Source: Hyphomonadaceae bacterium (GTDB taxonomy: Bacteria; Pseudomonadota; Alphaproteobacteria; Caulobacterales; Hyphomonadaceae). Taken from it: a stretch of DNA of 60,021 bases. The position numbers and the translations under genes are program-made. Numbering within the stretch: position 1 is the first letter of the stretch; each line of letters begins with the position of its first letter. Positions 40,019-49,781 of this stretch are shown here, piece after piece. The stretch lies in contig JANQQC010000031.1 in the NCBI GenBank assembly GCA_028285145.1, positions 1 through 60,021 of the forward strand. The letters are read 5' to 3'. Under the pieces are notes generated by a model, which ran no database searches, was not told the origin of the DNA, and saw only the letters and a list, made by a program, of their open reading frames with translations.

Positions 40019-40723
40019 TTGAGCGATATTTTCGAAGAAGTTGAAGAAAGCCTGCGTCAGGACAAAGCAACTATGCTTTGGCAGCGCTTCGCGCCTTTCG
40101 TATGGGCTTTGCTGGCGCTTGCTGTTTTGGCGGTTGCGGGGCGTGAGTACCTCATTCAGCAGGCAAAAGAGGAAACCGAGGCGCGCGCTCAGGTGCTTGA
40201 GCAGGGACGTGATGCGCTCGAAGCTGGCGACTATGCGCTGGCGGCCGAGCGCTTTGACGAGATCATAAATGAAGGCGGTCCGTCTGCTCGGATTGCCGCA
40301 CACTATCTCGCCCGCGTGCGTGTGGAGGGAAATGGCGACCTTGAAGCGGCCCAGACCGTTTTGATGAACGCAAGCGATCCGCAGGGTGCGCCGTTTGAAA
40401 AAATGGCAACGCTCAAGGTTGCTTACCTCACCGCTGACACCGCGAGTATGGAAGAACTCGAAGCAACATTGGGTGCGATGATCAACGAGGATTCGTCGTT
40501 TGGCGCGCTGGCGCGTGAGCTCGTCGCAGCGAAAGCGTTCGCCGACGGAGATACCGCCCGCGCCCGTCAGATGTTTGGCTACCTGAAATTTGACGCAAAT
40601 GCCCCTTCAGGTCTCGTGCAGAGAGCTGACATTGCACTCGCGGCCCTGCCGCCAACTGAAACTGAGCCGGCCCCCGTCGAGGAAGCGTCTGCTGACACTG
40701 CCCCTGAAGAGGCACCTGAATGA
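40019..40723 (+). CDS. Membrane-anchored tetratricopeptide-type protein (YfgM-like)
   Basis: A 234-residue protein with a cytoplasmic N-terminus (MSDIFEEVEESLRQD), one membrane helix near residues 26-44 (FVWALLALAVLAVAGREYLI) and a periplasmic helical-repeat domain, ending in an acidic tail rich in Pro, Glu and Ala. The layout and location directly upstream of bamB and der match YfgM-type ancillary proteins of the Sec translocon and outer-membrane assembly. The start is TTG at 40019, with GGAG nine bases upstream. Its stop overlaps the bamB start as ATGA. Confidence 0.82.
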   Translation: MSDIFEEVEESLRQDKATMLWQRFAPFVWALLALAVLAVAGREYLIQQAKEETEARAQVLEQGRDALEAGDYALAAERFDEIINEGGPSARIAAHYLARVRVEGNGDLEAAQTVLMNASDPQGAPFEKMATLKVAYLTADTASMEELEATLGAMINEDSSFGALARELVAAKAFADGDTARARQMFGYLKFDANAPSGLVQRADIALAALPPTETEPAPVEEASADTAPEEAPE

Positions 40724-42057
40724 CCATAGTCAAATCATCCCTGATTATTGCGAGTGTCCTGACGCTGTCAGCTTGCGCGATCTTCGACAATCGTTCCGCT
40801 GAGAGACGCGCCGAAGAGGCGGCCGACAAGGCCGGCCGTATCACTATGGTGCTCGGCGAACCGGAGCTGGAGGCAGACCCGGCATTGGCCGCGACCGAAA
40901 TCGTGCTGTCTCCTGCGCGTGATGTTGAGGCCTGGCCGCAGGCTGGTTCGCGTCCATCCAAAGTGGTGGGACACGTTAACGCCGCGCCGGCTCTGGATAT
41001 TGACTGGCGGTCTGATGCGGGGCGGGGCTCGGATAACAAGTCCACGCTGACAGCGGCTCCGATCGCGAGCGACACCAAGGTCTATGTCCTGGATGCGAAG
41101 CAAACGATCCGCGCGTTCAATATCAGCAATGGTCGCAGAGCTTGGTCAGAGGAACTCGACTCTGGCTCCCGTCGGGACCAGATTGGCTATGGCGGTGGGC
41201 TGGCGATTGAGGGCGATGTCCTGATCGTCGCTAGCGGCTACGGCTTTGTCGCTGCGTTGGATGCGGAGTCCGGCAGCGAGTTGTGGCGGCAGGACATGGA
41301 TGCGCCAATGACTGGCGCGCCGACAATTATCGATGGCCGGGCCTTCGTATCCTCCAACAATAATGAGGTCTTTGCGTTCGACTTGGAGACAGGGGACATT
41401 CTCTGGAGCGATCAGGCGATTGCGGAACCGGCCCGTGTGCTGGGAAGCCCAAGCGCTGCAGCGGTGGAAGACATAGTCGTTGCCCCTTACTCGTCAGGTG
41501 AGGTGATTGCGTATCTGGCCGCGAATGGTCGCCGCTTGTGGTCTGATGCCCTGGCGCGTCCGGGGCGGTTCACACCAATTTCTGCGATTAATGACATTGC
41601 GGCTCGGCCAGTTCTGGCGAGCGGGCTCGTCTTTGTAGCCAACCAGTCAGGCGTCACTCTTGCGATTGACGGCCGAAGCGGCTCACGCGTATGGGCGCAG
41701 CCGATTGGATCGACCCAGGCTCCGGCCGTGGCAGGAGACGTTGTCTTTGTCGCCAGTGTTGACGGACGTCTCGCGGCGCTGTCGGCGTCCACGGGTGGTG
41801 TATACTGGGTGCAGCAGTTGCGTCGCTTCAGGGATGAGGAAGACCAGAAAGGACGGATCAGCTACTCCGGACCTATTGTTGCTTCTGACCGTGTCATCGT
41901 CATCTCTTCTCGTGGTGAGCTTCAGGCATTTTCGCCACAGACCGGAGAACCGGTAGGCTCCCTGAAACTCGGCGATGAGATTTACCTCGAGCCGATCGCG
42001 GCGCAGGGGAAGCTGTTCGTTCTTACTGATGAGGCAAAGCTGATCGCGATCCGATAG
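40720..42057 (+). CDS. bamB: Outer-membrane assembly lipoprotein BamB
   Basis: BamB is the beta-propeller lipoprotein of the BAM machine that inserts outer-membrane proteins. The 445-residue protein has a lipoprotein signal with lipobox LSAC (Cys19) and repeated PQQ-type blades, for example FVAALDAESGSELWRQ, VFAFDLETGDILW and TLAIDGRSGSRVWAQ. It is translationally coupled to the upstream gene and followed 32 bp later by der, the usual alphaproteobacterial order. Confidence 0.93.
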   Translation: MTIVKSSLIIASVLTLSACAIFDNRSAERRAEEAADKAGRITMVLGEPELEADPALAATEIVLSPARDVEAWPQAGSRPSKVVGHVNAAPALDIDWRSDAGRGSDNKSTLTAAPIASDTKVYVLDAKQTIRAFNISNGRRAWSEELDSGSRRDQIGYGGGLAIEGDVLIVASGYGFVAALDAESGSELWRQDMDAPMTGAPTIIDGRAFVSSNNNEVFAFDLETGDILWSDQAIAEPARVLGSPSAAAVEDIVVAPYSSGEVIAYLAANGRRLWSDALARPGRFTPISAINDIAARPVLASGLVFVANQSGVTLAIDGRSGSRVWAQPIGSTQAPAVAGDVVFVASVDGRLAALSASTGGVYWVQQLRRFRDEEDQKGRISYSGPIVASDRVIVISSRGELQAFSPQTGEPVGSLKLGDEIYLEPIAAQGKLFVLTDEAKLIAIR

Positions 42058-42089
42058 CGTTTCGCGCCGCTGCTTTGTAAGCATGTCTC

Positions 42090-43628
42090 ATGCCTTTGAA
42101 ACTCGCCATTGTGGGCCGGCCAAATGTCGGGAAGTCGACGTTGTTCAACCGGCTGGCGGGCAAGAAGCTCGCTCTGGTCGATGACCAGCCCGGCGTTACG
42201 CGTGACCGAAAGGAAGCAGTTGGTCGGCTGGCCGGGCTGCCGCTGATTCTCGTCGATACAGCGGGGTTCGAGGACGTTGCTGATGATAGTCTCGAAGCGC
42301 GCATGCGGTCGCAGACGGAAGCGGCGATAGCCGAGGCTGAGCTTGCACTCTTCCTCGTGGATGCGCGTGCAGGGGTCACTCCGGTCGATGAGCGGTTTGC
42401 CGAGGTGCTGCGGCGGGCGGACATCCCGGTTGTGCTCGGGGCCAATAAGGCAGAAGGCCGAGCGGGCGAGACGGGGCTCTATGAGGCTTATGCGCTTGGC
42501 TTCGGGGAGCCGGTTGGCCTCTCTGCCGAGCATGGTGAGGGCATGGCCGACCTTTACGAAGCCATCCGCGAAACGCTGGGCGAGGAGGCGTTCGCCCGAG
42601 CTCTGGAAGAAGACGAGGACGAGAACGACAGCGGGGCTGGCGAGGAAATCCTCGACAAGCTCGCGCATATCGATGTCGAGGACCAATCGCTTTCTGATGA
42701 TGAACTCGTCGCGGCGATTGAGGCAGCTGGCGTAGACGAACACGACGAACCGGAAAAGCCGCAGCCAGACAAGCCGATAAAGCTCGCCATCGTCGGGCGG
42801 CCAAACGCGGGCAAATCCACCCTGATCAACACGCTGCTGAAATCGGACAGGCTCCTTACCGGACCTGAAGCCGGGATCACAAGGGACTCCGTTTCCATCG
42901 ATTGGGAATGGCAAGGCCGGCGCATTCGTCTTGTCGATACGGCTGGCCTGCGAAAGCGCGCCAAGGTGCAGGAACGTCTCGAGCAGATGTCGACCGGCGA
43001 GACAATCCGCTCGCTGAAGTATGCCGACATCGTCGCCCTCGTCATGGACGTCGACGAAGCTTTGGAAAAGCAGGACCTCCAGATCGCCGATCTGGCATTG
43101 CGCGAGGGACGGGGTCTCGTTCTGGTCGCGTCGAAGTGCGATACGACAAAGAACATCGATGAGGTTCGAAAGGATATTCGCGATCGGGCCGCGCAGCTAT
43201 TGCCAAACGCCGGCGGTGCGCCCGTTGTCTTTCTGTCCGGCCTGACAGGCCGGCATGTCGAGCGGCTCATGCCCGCCGTTGTGAAGGTCCATGAAGACTG
43301 GACGGCCAAGGTGAAGACGGGCGACCTGAACCGGTGGCTGCGTCACACGATTGAGCACCACCCACCGCCATCGGTTCACGGTAAGCGGATCAAACCTCGC
43401 TACATGGCACAGATGAAGGCTCGTCCGCCAACCTTCGTCCTCATTGCGTCTCGCGGTGAACAAATGCCCGAGCAATATAAGCGATATCTCGTCAACGGCG
43501 TCCGCGAAGCCTTCGATATGCGCGGTGTACCGATCCGGCTGTTCGTTCGGCAGGGTAAAAACCCATACGCGCACAAGGCGACGCCAACCAAGCCTACGAG
43601 CTATGCCAAAGGCAAGCGCCGCAACTAG
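42090..43628 (+). CDS. der: Ribosome assembly GTPase Der (EngA)
   Basis: Der is an essential tandem GTPase acting in 50S subunit maturation. The 512-residue protein has two G domains: the first P-loop GRPNVGKSTLFN near residue 9 and the second GRPNAGKSTLINT near residue 236, joined by an acidic linker (around EDEDENDSGAGEE). Matching GTRD-type switch regions (PGVTRD, AGITRD) and the C-terminal KH-like domain (HHPPPSVHGKRIKPRYMAQ) are visible. It converges with trmFO, only three bases apart. Confidence 0.97.
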   Translation: MPLKLAIVGRPNVGKSTLFNRLAGKKLALVDDQPGVTRDRKEAVGRLAGLPLILVDTAGFEDVADDSLEARMRSQTEAAIAEAELALFLVDARAGVTPVDERFAEVLRRADIPVVLGANKAEGRAGETGLYEAYALGFGEPVGLSAEHGEGMADLYEAIRETLGEEAFARALEEDEDENDSGAGEEILDKLAHIDVEDQSLSDDELVAAIEAAGVDEHDEPEKPQPDKPIKLAIVGRPNAGKSTLINTLLKSDRLLTGPEAGITRDSVSIDWEWQGRRIRLVDTAGLRKRAKVQERLEQMSTGETIRSLKYADIVALVMDVDEALEKQDLQIADLALREGRGLVLVASKCDTTKNIDEVRKDIRDRAAQLLPNAGGAPVVFLSGLTGRHVERLMPAVVKVHEDWTAKVKTGDLNRWLRHTIEHHPPPSVHGKRIKPRYMAQMKARPPTFVLIASRGEQMPEQYKRYLVNGVREAFDMRGVPIRLFVRQGKNPYAHKATPTKPTSYAKGKRRN

Positions 43629-43631
43629 GCG

Positions 43632-45041
43632 CTACTCGGCCGCGATGCGCGCAGCCTGTTGAGCACTTAGCCATCCATCGAAATCTCGGAGCGCGCGGGC
43701 TGCCATGACACGCTTTTTTGCCCGTCCGCGTTCCTTGCCTTTTAGGCGTTTGCCATCCGGTCCAGTCCGGGGCGGGTCTTCAAGCTCGGGAAGAAGACCA
43801 AAGTTGACGTTCATCGGTTGGAACGTCTTACCGTCGAGCAGATGCCCACCGGTAATGTGGTTGACCAAAGCACCGAGCGCCGTCGTTTCCGGTGGTGCGC
43901 TGAGATCCTCGCCAAGCCGTTCAGCCGCTGCCAGGCGGCCCGCGAGCAAGCCGGTCGCAGCGCTTTCGACATAACCTTCCACGCCAGTGATCTGCCCTGC
44001 AAATCTCAGTCGAGGCATCGTCTTCAGTCGAAGCTGCCGATCGAGCAGCTTTGGCGAATTCAGGAAGGTGTTGCGATGAATGCCGCCAAGGCGTGCAAAG
44101 CTTGCAGCCTCCAGACCGGGGATCACGCGGAAGATATCGGTCTGTGCGCCATGCTTCAGCTTGGTCTGGAAACCGACCATGTTCCATAGTGTGCCGTGCG
44201 CATTGTCCTGGCGCAGCTGAACGACGGCGTAAGGCTTCTCGTCTGGCCTGTGGGGATTGGTCAGGCCAATCGGCTTCATGGGGCCGTAGCGTAATGTTTC
44301 GCGGCCCCTCTCCGCCATAACTTCAATGGGAAGGCAGCCCTCAAAGTAGGGCGTGTTTTCTTCCCACTCCTTGAACGTCGTCTTCTCGCCAGCGATCAGC
44401 GCATCGACGAATGCATTGTACTGTGCTTCATCCATTGCGCAGTTGATATACGCCGCCGTGTCGCCACTGGGACCGGGCTTGTCATAACGTGATTGCCGCC
44501 ACGCTACGTCCATGTTGATCGAGTCGGCATAAACAATGGGCGCAATCGCATCGAAGAAGGCAAGATCGTCTTCGCCAGTGGATGCACGAACGGCATCTGC
44601 AAGCGCCACCGATGTGAGCGGACCAGTCGCGATGATTACGCTGTCCCAGTCCTCTGGCGGCAGGCTATCAATCTCCTCGCGCCGGATTTCAATCAGCGGA
44701 TGGCCTTCCAGCGCGGCCGTCACAGCATCTGCGAAACCGTCCCGGTCGACGGCAAGTGCTGAGCCCGCCGGAACCTGGTGTTTGTCGGCCGTGTTGATAA
44801 TCAGACCGCCGGCCCGCCGCATCTCTTCATGCAGAACCCCGACCGCATTGCCCTCATGATCGTCGGACCGGAAGGAGTTGGAACAGACGAGTTCCGCCAG
44901 TTTGTCGGTTTGGTGGGCATCGGTGCCCTTGACGCCGCGCATTTCATGCAGGACGACCTTTACGCCCATGGAGGCAGCCTGCCATGCCGCTTCGGACCCG
45001 GCCATTCCGCCGCCGATAATGTGGATAGGTTTCTCGTTCAT
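43632..45041 (-). CDS. trmFO: tRNA (uracil-5-)-methyltransferase TrmFO (folate/FAD)
   Basis: TrmFO makes 5-methyluridine at tRNA position 54 with methylene-tetrahydrofolate and FAD. The 469-residue protein has the FAD motif [18 protein letters not shown], and the blocks [15 protein letters not shown] and [20 protein letters not shown] that are specific to the family. The ATG at 45041 is preferred over upstream in-frame codons because the FAD motif follows immediately. The C-terminus ends in a basic stretch ([16 protein letters not shown]). Confidence 0.95.
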   Translation of the reverse strand: MNEKPIHIIGGGMAGSEAAWQAASMGVKVVLHEMRGVKGTDAHQTDKLAELVCSNSFRSDDHEGNAVGVLHEEMRRAGGLIINTADKHQVPAGSALAVDRDGFADAVTAALEGHPLIEIRREEIDSLPPEDWDSVIIATGPLTSVALADAVRASTGEDDLAFFDAIAPIVYADSINMDVAWRQSRYDKPGPSGDTAAYINCAMDEAQYNAFVDALIAGEKTTFKEWEENTPYFEGCLPIEVMAERGRETLRYGPMKPIGLTNPHRPDEKPYAVVQLRQDNAHGTLWNMVGFQTKLKHGAQTDIFRVIPGLEAASFARLGGIHRNTFLNSPKLLDRQLRLKTMPRLRFAGQITGVEGYVESAATGLLAGRLAAAERLGEDLSAPPETTALGALVNHITGGHLLDGKTFQPMNVNFGLLPELEDPPRTGPDGKRLKGKERGRAKKRVMAARALRDFDGWLSAQQAARIAAE

Positions 45042-45123
45042 TGGGCCGACATGCGACCACGAAACGAAGTGGTCAAGACCAGAGACGCCGCAATGGCGCG
45101 CACGGGTGAGCAAGGGGTTGCTT

Positions 45124-45969
45124 ATGTCTTCGCAAAGCCCAGTATTGGCGACGATACTGGACTCCTATCAATTTGCGGCGCGGAACCTGCCGCGTGCGCT
45201 GCCGTATGGTCTGGCTTTCGCGGCCTCGTTCGCCTGGCTGGCGGTTGCTGCCACGTCCTCGATGTCTCCTGGAACATGGATGATCGTCGTATCCTTGTCG
45301 GCGCTGATCGCATTTGCTTTTGGCTGTATTCTCTCGGCAAAGCTCTACGGGCTAGCTTTGCGCACAGGCCCGTCTTTCCCGTCCCGTGATGACGTTATCA
45401 ATCTCGGTTTCGCCAATGGTGCAGTCTACGGCTTCTTTGGGATCGTGGTGTTCTTCATCGGCTTCTTTCTCGTGATGTTGCCAGGGATCCTGGTAGCGCA
45501 ATCGGGTTTGCTGGATGCAGAAACGGTTGAAACAGATCCCGATGCCGTAAGGTCTGCTTTCGAGGTCGTGATGGCAGGTCCAGCAGGGATACTCGTATTG
45601 CTGGTAGCCTTGGCAGGAGCGGGCATCCTCGCTTTCCTGAGCCTGCGTCTCGTCTTGTTTGCGATCGCCACCTTTGCACGCGGCGAAATCCGCGTTCTCA
45701 GTACCTGGGAGTGGACGACGGGTAGCCTTCGAAAGATCGCGCTCATTTCAATCGCGACGCATGTCTTGCCGTTTCTCTTGTGTGTTCTGGTCTTTTCAGC
45801 CGTCAGCAATACAGCCGGTCCCGGTCCGGTCGGGCAGGGCGTGACATGGTTTGTGACTATGATCGCCGCTCTGCCGTTTCTGATGACGGGACATGCCATG
45901 GCAACGCGTGTTTATCTTCAAGTGGCACCAAACCTCACTGATACGCCGTCGGGAGCGGCCAGCGCCTGA
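45124..45969 (+). CDS. Multi-pass membrane protein, function unknown
   Basis: A 281-residue hydrophobic protein with about seven membrane segments (for example [38 protein letters not shown] and [20 protein letters not shown]). AAGGGG lies about seven bases before the ATG at 45124; the frame extends upstream over trmFO but without support. I do not recognise a family with confidence. It starts 82 bp from the divergent trmFO and its stop is four bases from the convergent uvrA stop. Confidence 0.75.
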   Translation: MSSQSPVLATILDSYQFAARNLPRALPYGLAFAASFAWLAVAATSSMSPGTWMIVVSLSALIAFAFGCILSAKLYGLALRTGPSFPSRDDVINLGFANGAVYGFFGIVVFFIGFFLVMLPGILVAQSGLLDAETVETDPDAVRSAFEVVMAGPAGILVLLVALAGAGILAFLSLRLVLFAIATFARGEIRVLSTWEWTTGSLRKIALISIATHVLPFLLCVLVFSAVSNTAGPGPVGQGVTWFVTMIAALPFLMTGHAMATRVYLQVAPNLTDTPSGAASA

Positions 45970-45972
45970 TCG

Positions 45973-48960
45973 TCAGGCGGTGCTTTCAGTCTTTTTTCGC
46001 GTTCTTGGTTTTGCGGTCTTCTTCGGCGAAGCCTTTATCTTTGATTTTCCCGTCTTTGCAGTTTTCGATGCGCTGGTTTTCTTCTGGCTGGCGCGACGTT
46101 CGTCCTGGCGGCGGAAGGTCTCCGCGAGGAACCGGCCCGTCCAGCTTTCCTTGACGCCGGCCACATCCTCCGGCGTGCCTTCAGCGACGATCTGGCCGCC
46201 GCCATCACCACCCTCGGGGCCGAGATCCAGGATCCAGTCGGCTGTCTTCACGACGTCCAGATTGTGCTCAATGACGACTACTGTATTCCCGGCGTCGACA
46301 AGCTCATGCAGAACTTCGAGCAGCTTGCGGACGTCCTCGAAATGCAATCCCGTCGTGGGCTCATCCAGAATGTAAAGCGTTCGCCCGGTCGCACGTTTCG
46401 ACAGCTCTTTCGACAGTTTGACCCGTTGGGCTTCACCACCCGACAGGGTCGTCGCCTGTTGGCCGACCTTGATATAAGAAAGCCCGACCCGGTTCAGCGT
46501 CTCCATCTTGGACTGAATGGCGGGCACAGCTGAGAAGAACTTCTCGGCATCTTCCACTGTCATGTCGAGCACGTCAGCGATCGACTTGCCCTTGTACTTC
46601 ACTTCCAGCGTTTCGCGATTGTATCGCTTCCCGTCGCAGACCTCGCAGGTGACGTAGACGTCGGGCAGGAAATGCATCTCGATCTTGATGACGCCATCGC
46701 CCTGGCAAGCCTCGCAACGCCCGCCTTTCACATTGAACGAGAAGCGGCCCGGCTTATATCCGCGCGCCTTGGACTCCGGCAGGCCAGCGAACCAGTCCCG
46801 GATGGGTGTGAAGGCGCCCGTATAGGTGGCTGGGTTGGATCTTGGCGTCCGACCGATCGGGGACTGGTCAATGTCGATGACCTTGTCGAGGTTCTGCAGG
46901 CCTTCGAGGCTCACATATGGCGCTGGTGCAGCCGAGGCATTGTTCAGCTTCCGTGCGAGCGCCTTGTAGAGCGTCTCGATGATTAGTGTCGACTTTCCGC
47001 CGCCTGACACACCTGTGATGCAGGTGAAAGCGGCCAAAGGAACGCGGGCATCCACCGATTGGAGATTGTTCCCCGATGCGCCTTTGAGCTTGATCGACTT
47101 GGCCTTCTTCGCAGGTCGCCGCTTGGCAGGAATCTCGATCTCCCGAGCGCCGCTCAGATAAGCGCCCGTCAGACTATTCTTGTCTTTGACGATGTCCTTC
47201 GGTGTGCCTGAAGACACCACCTCTCCGCCATGAACGCCGGCGGCAGGTCCCATATCGATCACGTGATCGGCTGTCAGGATGGCGTCTTCGTCGTGCTCCA
47301 CAACAATCACCGAGTTGCCGAGATCGCGAAGCCGCTTGAGTGTTTCCAGTAATCGCTCATTGTCTCGCTGATGAAGACCGATGCTAGGCTCATCGAGCAC
47401 GTAAAGTACGCCCGTCAGCCCAGAGCCGATCTGGCTCGCCAGACGAATGCGTTGGCTCTCGCCGCCTGATAGAGTACCTGACGACCGGGACAGCGACAGA
47501 TACTCGAGACCAACGTCGTTTAAGAATTTAAGCCGGTCATTGATCTCCTTCAGGATCCGCCCGGCAATCTCATTTTGCTGATCCGTCAGGCTCTTGGAGA
47601 CTTCCGTGAACCATTGCCCCGCCTCACGGATCGAGAATGAGGCGGCTTCGGAGATGTCCAGCGGGCCGACCCTGACGGCGAGAGCTTCAGGCTTCAGGCG
47701 TTTTCCGCCACAGGCGGGGCAATCCTGTGCCGACTGGAACTTGCTGATCTCTTCCCGCACCCAGGCCGAGTCAGTTTCGCGGAACCGGCGGTCTAGGTTT
47801 GGAATAACGCCTTCGAAGGTCTTGGTGACCTCGTAACGTCGCATTCCGTCATCGTAGACAAACTCGACTTCATCATCGCCTGTCCCATGAAGAATGAGCT
47901 GCCGAATCTCTTCGCTGAGCTTGTTCCATGGCGTCTTGAGGTCGAAATCATAGTGCTTGGCGAGTGCCTGCAGTGTCTGTGTCTGGTAAGGAGAAGCTTG
48001 CTTGGCCCAAGGGGCAATCGCACCTTTCAAAAGCGTCAGATCGCCATCGGTGGTTACGAGGCTCTCATCAATCTTTAGCTGACTGCCGAGACCATCGCAG
48101 GTCGGGCAGGCACCGAAGGGGTTATTGAAGGAAAAGAGGCGCGGCTCAATCTCGGGAATTGTAAACCCGGAAACAGGGCAAGCGAAGTTCGCGCTGTAGA
48201 CGATGCGTTCTGGTTCTTCGTCATCCTTCGCATCGGCATACTCAGCCACAGCAATGCCATTGGCGAGTTCGAGCGCGGTTTCGAAGCTCTCGGCGAGGCG
48301 CCGTTCCATATCCGGGCGCACCACGATGCGATCAACCACAACGTCGATGTCGTGCTTGAACTTCTTGTCGAGCGTTGGCGGGTCTTCCAACTCATGAAAC
48401 TCACCATCGACTTTCACACGCTGGAAACCGCGCTTCAGAAGCTCAGCAAATTCCTTCCGATACTCACCCTTTCGGCCCCGCACGATCGGCGCGAGCAGGT
48501 AGAGCCGTGTCTTCTCCGGAAGCGCCATTGTCCGGTCGACCATCTGGGAGATTGTCTGGCTCTCGATCGGAAGGCCAGTCGCGGGAGAGTAGGGGATGCC
48601 GACGCGTGCCCAGAGGAGCCGCATGTAGTCGTAGATTTCCGTGACCGTGCCGACCGTCGAGCGCGGATTTCGGCTGGTTGTTTTCTGTTCGATCGAGATT
48701 GCCGGCGAGAGGCCTTCAATGCTCTCCACATCCGGCTTCTGCATCAGTTCCAGGAATTGACGTGCATAGGCGGAAAGACTCTCGACGTAGCGGCGCTGGC
48801 CCTCGGCATAAATCGTATCGAAGGCGAGCGAGGACTTCCCGGACCCGGAAAGGCCCGTCATCACAACGAGCTCACCGCGCGGGATGTCCACGTCGATACT
48901 CTTCAGATTGTGCTCTTTCGCGCCGCGAACGCGGATGAATTTGGATTCTAGTGAAGACAT
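45973..48960 (-). CDS. uvrA: Excinuclease ABC subunit A with lysine-rich C-terminal tail
   Basis: UvrA is the damage-recognition ATPase of nucleotide excision repair. The 995-residue protein starts at ATG 48960 ([20 protein letters not shown]) and has two ABC ATPase halves with Walker A in [14 protein letters not shown] and [14 protein letters not shown], signature motifs [10 protein letters not shown] and [10 protein letters not shown], and zinc-finger cysteines ([23 protein letters not shown]). After the usual end it carries about 45 extra residues rich in Lys, Ser, Thr and Ala ([16 protein letters not shown]). It is divergent from ssb, with a possible SOS box between them. Confidence 0.97.
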   Translation of the reverse strand: MSSLESKFIRVRGAKEHNLKSIDVDIPRGELVVMTGLSGSGKSSLAFDTIYAEGQRRYVESLSAYARQFLELMQKPDVESIEGLSPAISIEQKTTSRNPRSTVGTVTEIYDYMRLLWARVGIPYSPATGLPIESQTISQMVDRTMALPEKTRLYLLAPIVRGRKGEYRKEFAELLKRGFQRVKVDGEFHELEDPPTLDKKFKHDIDVVVDRIVVRPDMERRLAESFETALELANGIAVAEYADAKDDEEPERIVYSANFACPVSGFTIPEIEPRLFSFNNPFGACPTCDGLGSQLKIDESLVTTDGDLTLLKGAIAPWAKQASPYQTQTLQALAKHYDFDLKTPWNKLSEEIRQLILHGTGDDEVEFVYDDGMRRYEVTKTFEGVIPNLDRRFRETDSAWVREEISKFQSAQDCPACGGKRLKPEALAVRVGPLDISEAASFSIREAGQWFTEVSKSLTDQQNEIAGRILKEINDRLKFLNDVGLEYLSLSRSSGTLSGGESQRIRLASQIGSGLTGVLYVLDEPSIGLHQRDNERLLETLKRLRDLGNSVIVVEHDEDAILTADHVIDMGPAAGVHGGEVVSSGTPKDIVKDKNSLTGAYLSGAREIEIPAKRRPAKKAKSIKLKGASGNNLQSVDARVPLAAFTCITGVSGGGKSTLIIETLYKALARKLNNASAAPAPYVSLEGLQNLDKVIDIDQSPIGRTPRSNPATYTGAFTPIRDWFAGLPESKARGYKPGRFSFNVKGGRCEACQGDGVIKIEMHFLPDVYVTCEVCDGKRYNRETLEVKYKGKSIADVLDMTVEDAEKFFSAVPAIQSKMETLNRVGLSYIKVGQQATTLSGGEAQRVKLSKELSKRATGRTLYILDEPTTGLHFEDVRKLLEVLHELVDAGNTVVVIEHNLDVVKTADWILDLGPEGGDGGGQIVAEGTPEDVAGVKESWTGRFLAETFRRQDERRASQKKTSASKTAKTGKSKIKASPKKTAKPRTRKKTESTA

Positions 48961-49017
48961 GAAGGACTTTCGGATCGGGCGACTCGGTTGAACGAGAATG
49001 TGTAGTCCAAGTCCAGC

Positions 49018-49047
49018 TTGACGACCAGAACAAAGCATGAATATTAA
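49018..49047 (+). promoter_or_regulatory. Putative ssb promoter with SOS-type box shared with uvrA
   Basis: TTGACG (49018-49023) and TATTAA (49042-49047) are spaced 18 bases and could drive ssb. Within this spacer lies GAACAAAGCATGAAT (49028-49042), one base from the alphaproteobacterial LexA repeat GAAC-N7-GAAC. Both flanking genes, uvrA and ssb, are SOS genes in many bacteria. The match is imperfect. Confidence 0.4.
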
Positions 49048-49164
49048 GAAATATGCGCCGGGGCTGCCCGCAATTGTGGAAATTGGCTTTCCATGCAGCG
49101 ACAGCAAGCCCGCCAGGCGGTAGCTAAGTCTATTGAATTTGAGAAGCAGCGGTCGGAGCGAGTT

Positions 49165-49647
49165 ATGGCAGGATCAGTGAACAAGGTTATCCTTGTAGGA
49201 AATTTGGGCGCGGATCCTGAGGTTCGCCAGTTCCAGAACGGCGGGCAGGTTTGTAACCTCTCGATTGCGACATCCGAGAACTGGAAGGACAAGTCGACCG
49301 GCGAACGCCGCGAGAAAACCGAGTGGCATCGCGTTGCCATCTTCTCCGAGGGCCTTGTCCGCGTCGCGCAGAGCTACCTGAAAAAAGGCTCGAAGGTCTA
49401 TCTGGAAGGCCAGTTGGAAACTCGCAAATGGCAGGATCAGAACGGTCAGGACAGGTACACGACGGAGGTCGTCCTGCGGGGGTACAACTCCAATCTCACC
49501 ATGCTTGATGGTCGCAATGACGGTACAGGCGGTGGCCGCGGCTACGGTCAGGACTCCGTTGCTTATGGCAATCAGGGCGGGGCACGTCAGATGGAAGGCC
49601 CGGCACAGGATTTCAGCCAGGATCTGGACGACGAAATCCCGTTCTAG
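49165..49647 (+). CDS. ssb: Single-stranded DNA-binding protein
   Basis: SSB coats single-stranded DNA during replication and repair. The 160-residue protein begins [20 protein letters not shown] and has the OB-fold block [22 protein letters not shown], a glycine-rich linker and the acidic tip DLDDEIPF that recruits partner proteins. The ATG at 49165 is chosen over an upstream frame start at 49093 because the fold begins there. A strong terminator follows at 49686. Confidence 0.97.
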   Translation: MAGSVNKVILVGNLGADPEVRQFQNGGQVCNLSIATSENWKDKSTGERREKTEWHRVAIFSEGLVRVAQSYLKKGSKVYLEGQLETRKWQDQNGQDRYTTEVVLRGYNSNLTMLDGRNDGTGGGRGYGQDSVAYGNQGGARQMEGPAQDFSQDLDDEIPF

Positions 49648-49685
49648 GCGAGCTGAAAACACGCTTGAAATACTGCGATTTACAG

Positions 49686-49716
49686 GGCCCCGGCGTTTGA
49701 ATGAAACGCCGGGGCC
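49686..49716 (+). terminator. Rho-independent terminator after ssb
   Basis: A perfect 13-base stem (49686-49698 with 49704-49716) and a five-base loop, followed by TGCTATTGTTTT. It lies 38 bp after the ssb stop and before gyrA, so gyrA needs its own promoter in the remaining 65 bp. Confidence 0.85.
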
Positions 49717-49781
49717 TGCTATTGTTTTCACAATAGAGACGGGCGATTCGAGCCCGCGCAGCTTTTGAGAGCAAATCATCC

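Noticed and set aside
41982..42914. Minus-strand open frame of 310 residues
   Set aside because: It lies antisense to bamB and der, and is a shadow of conserved genes.
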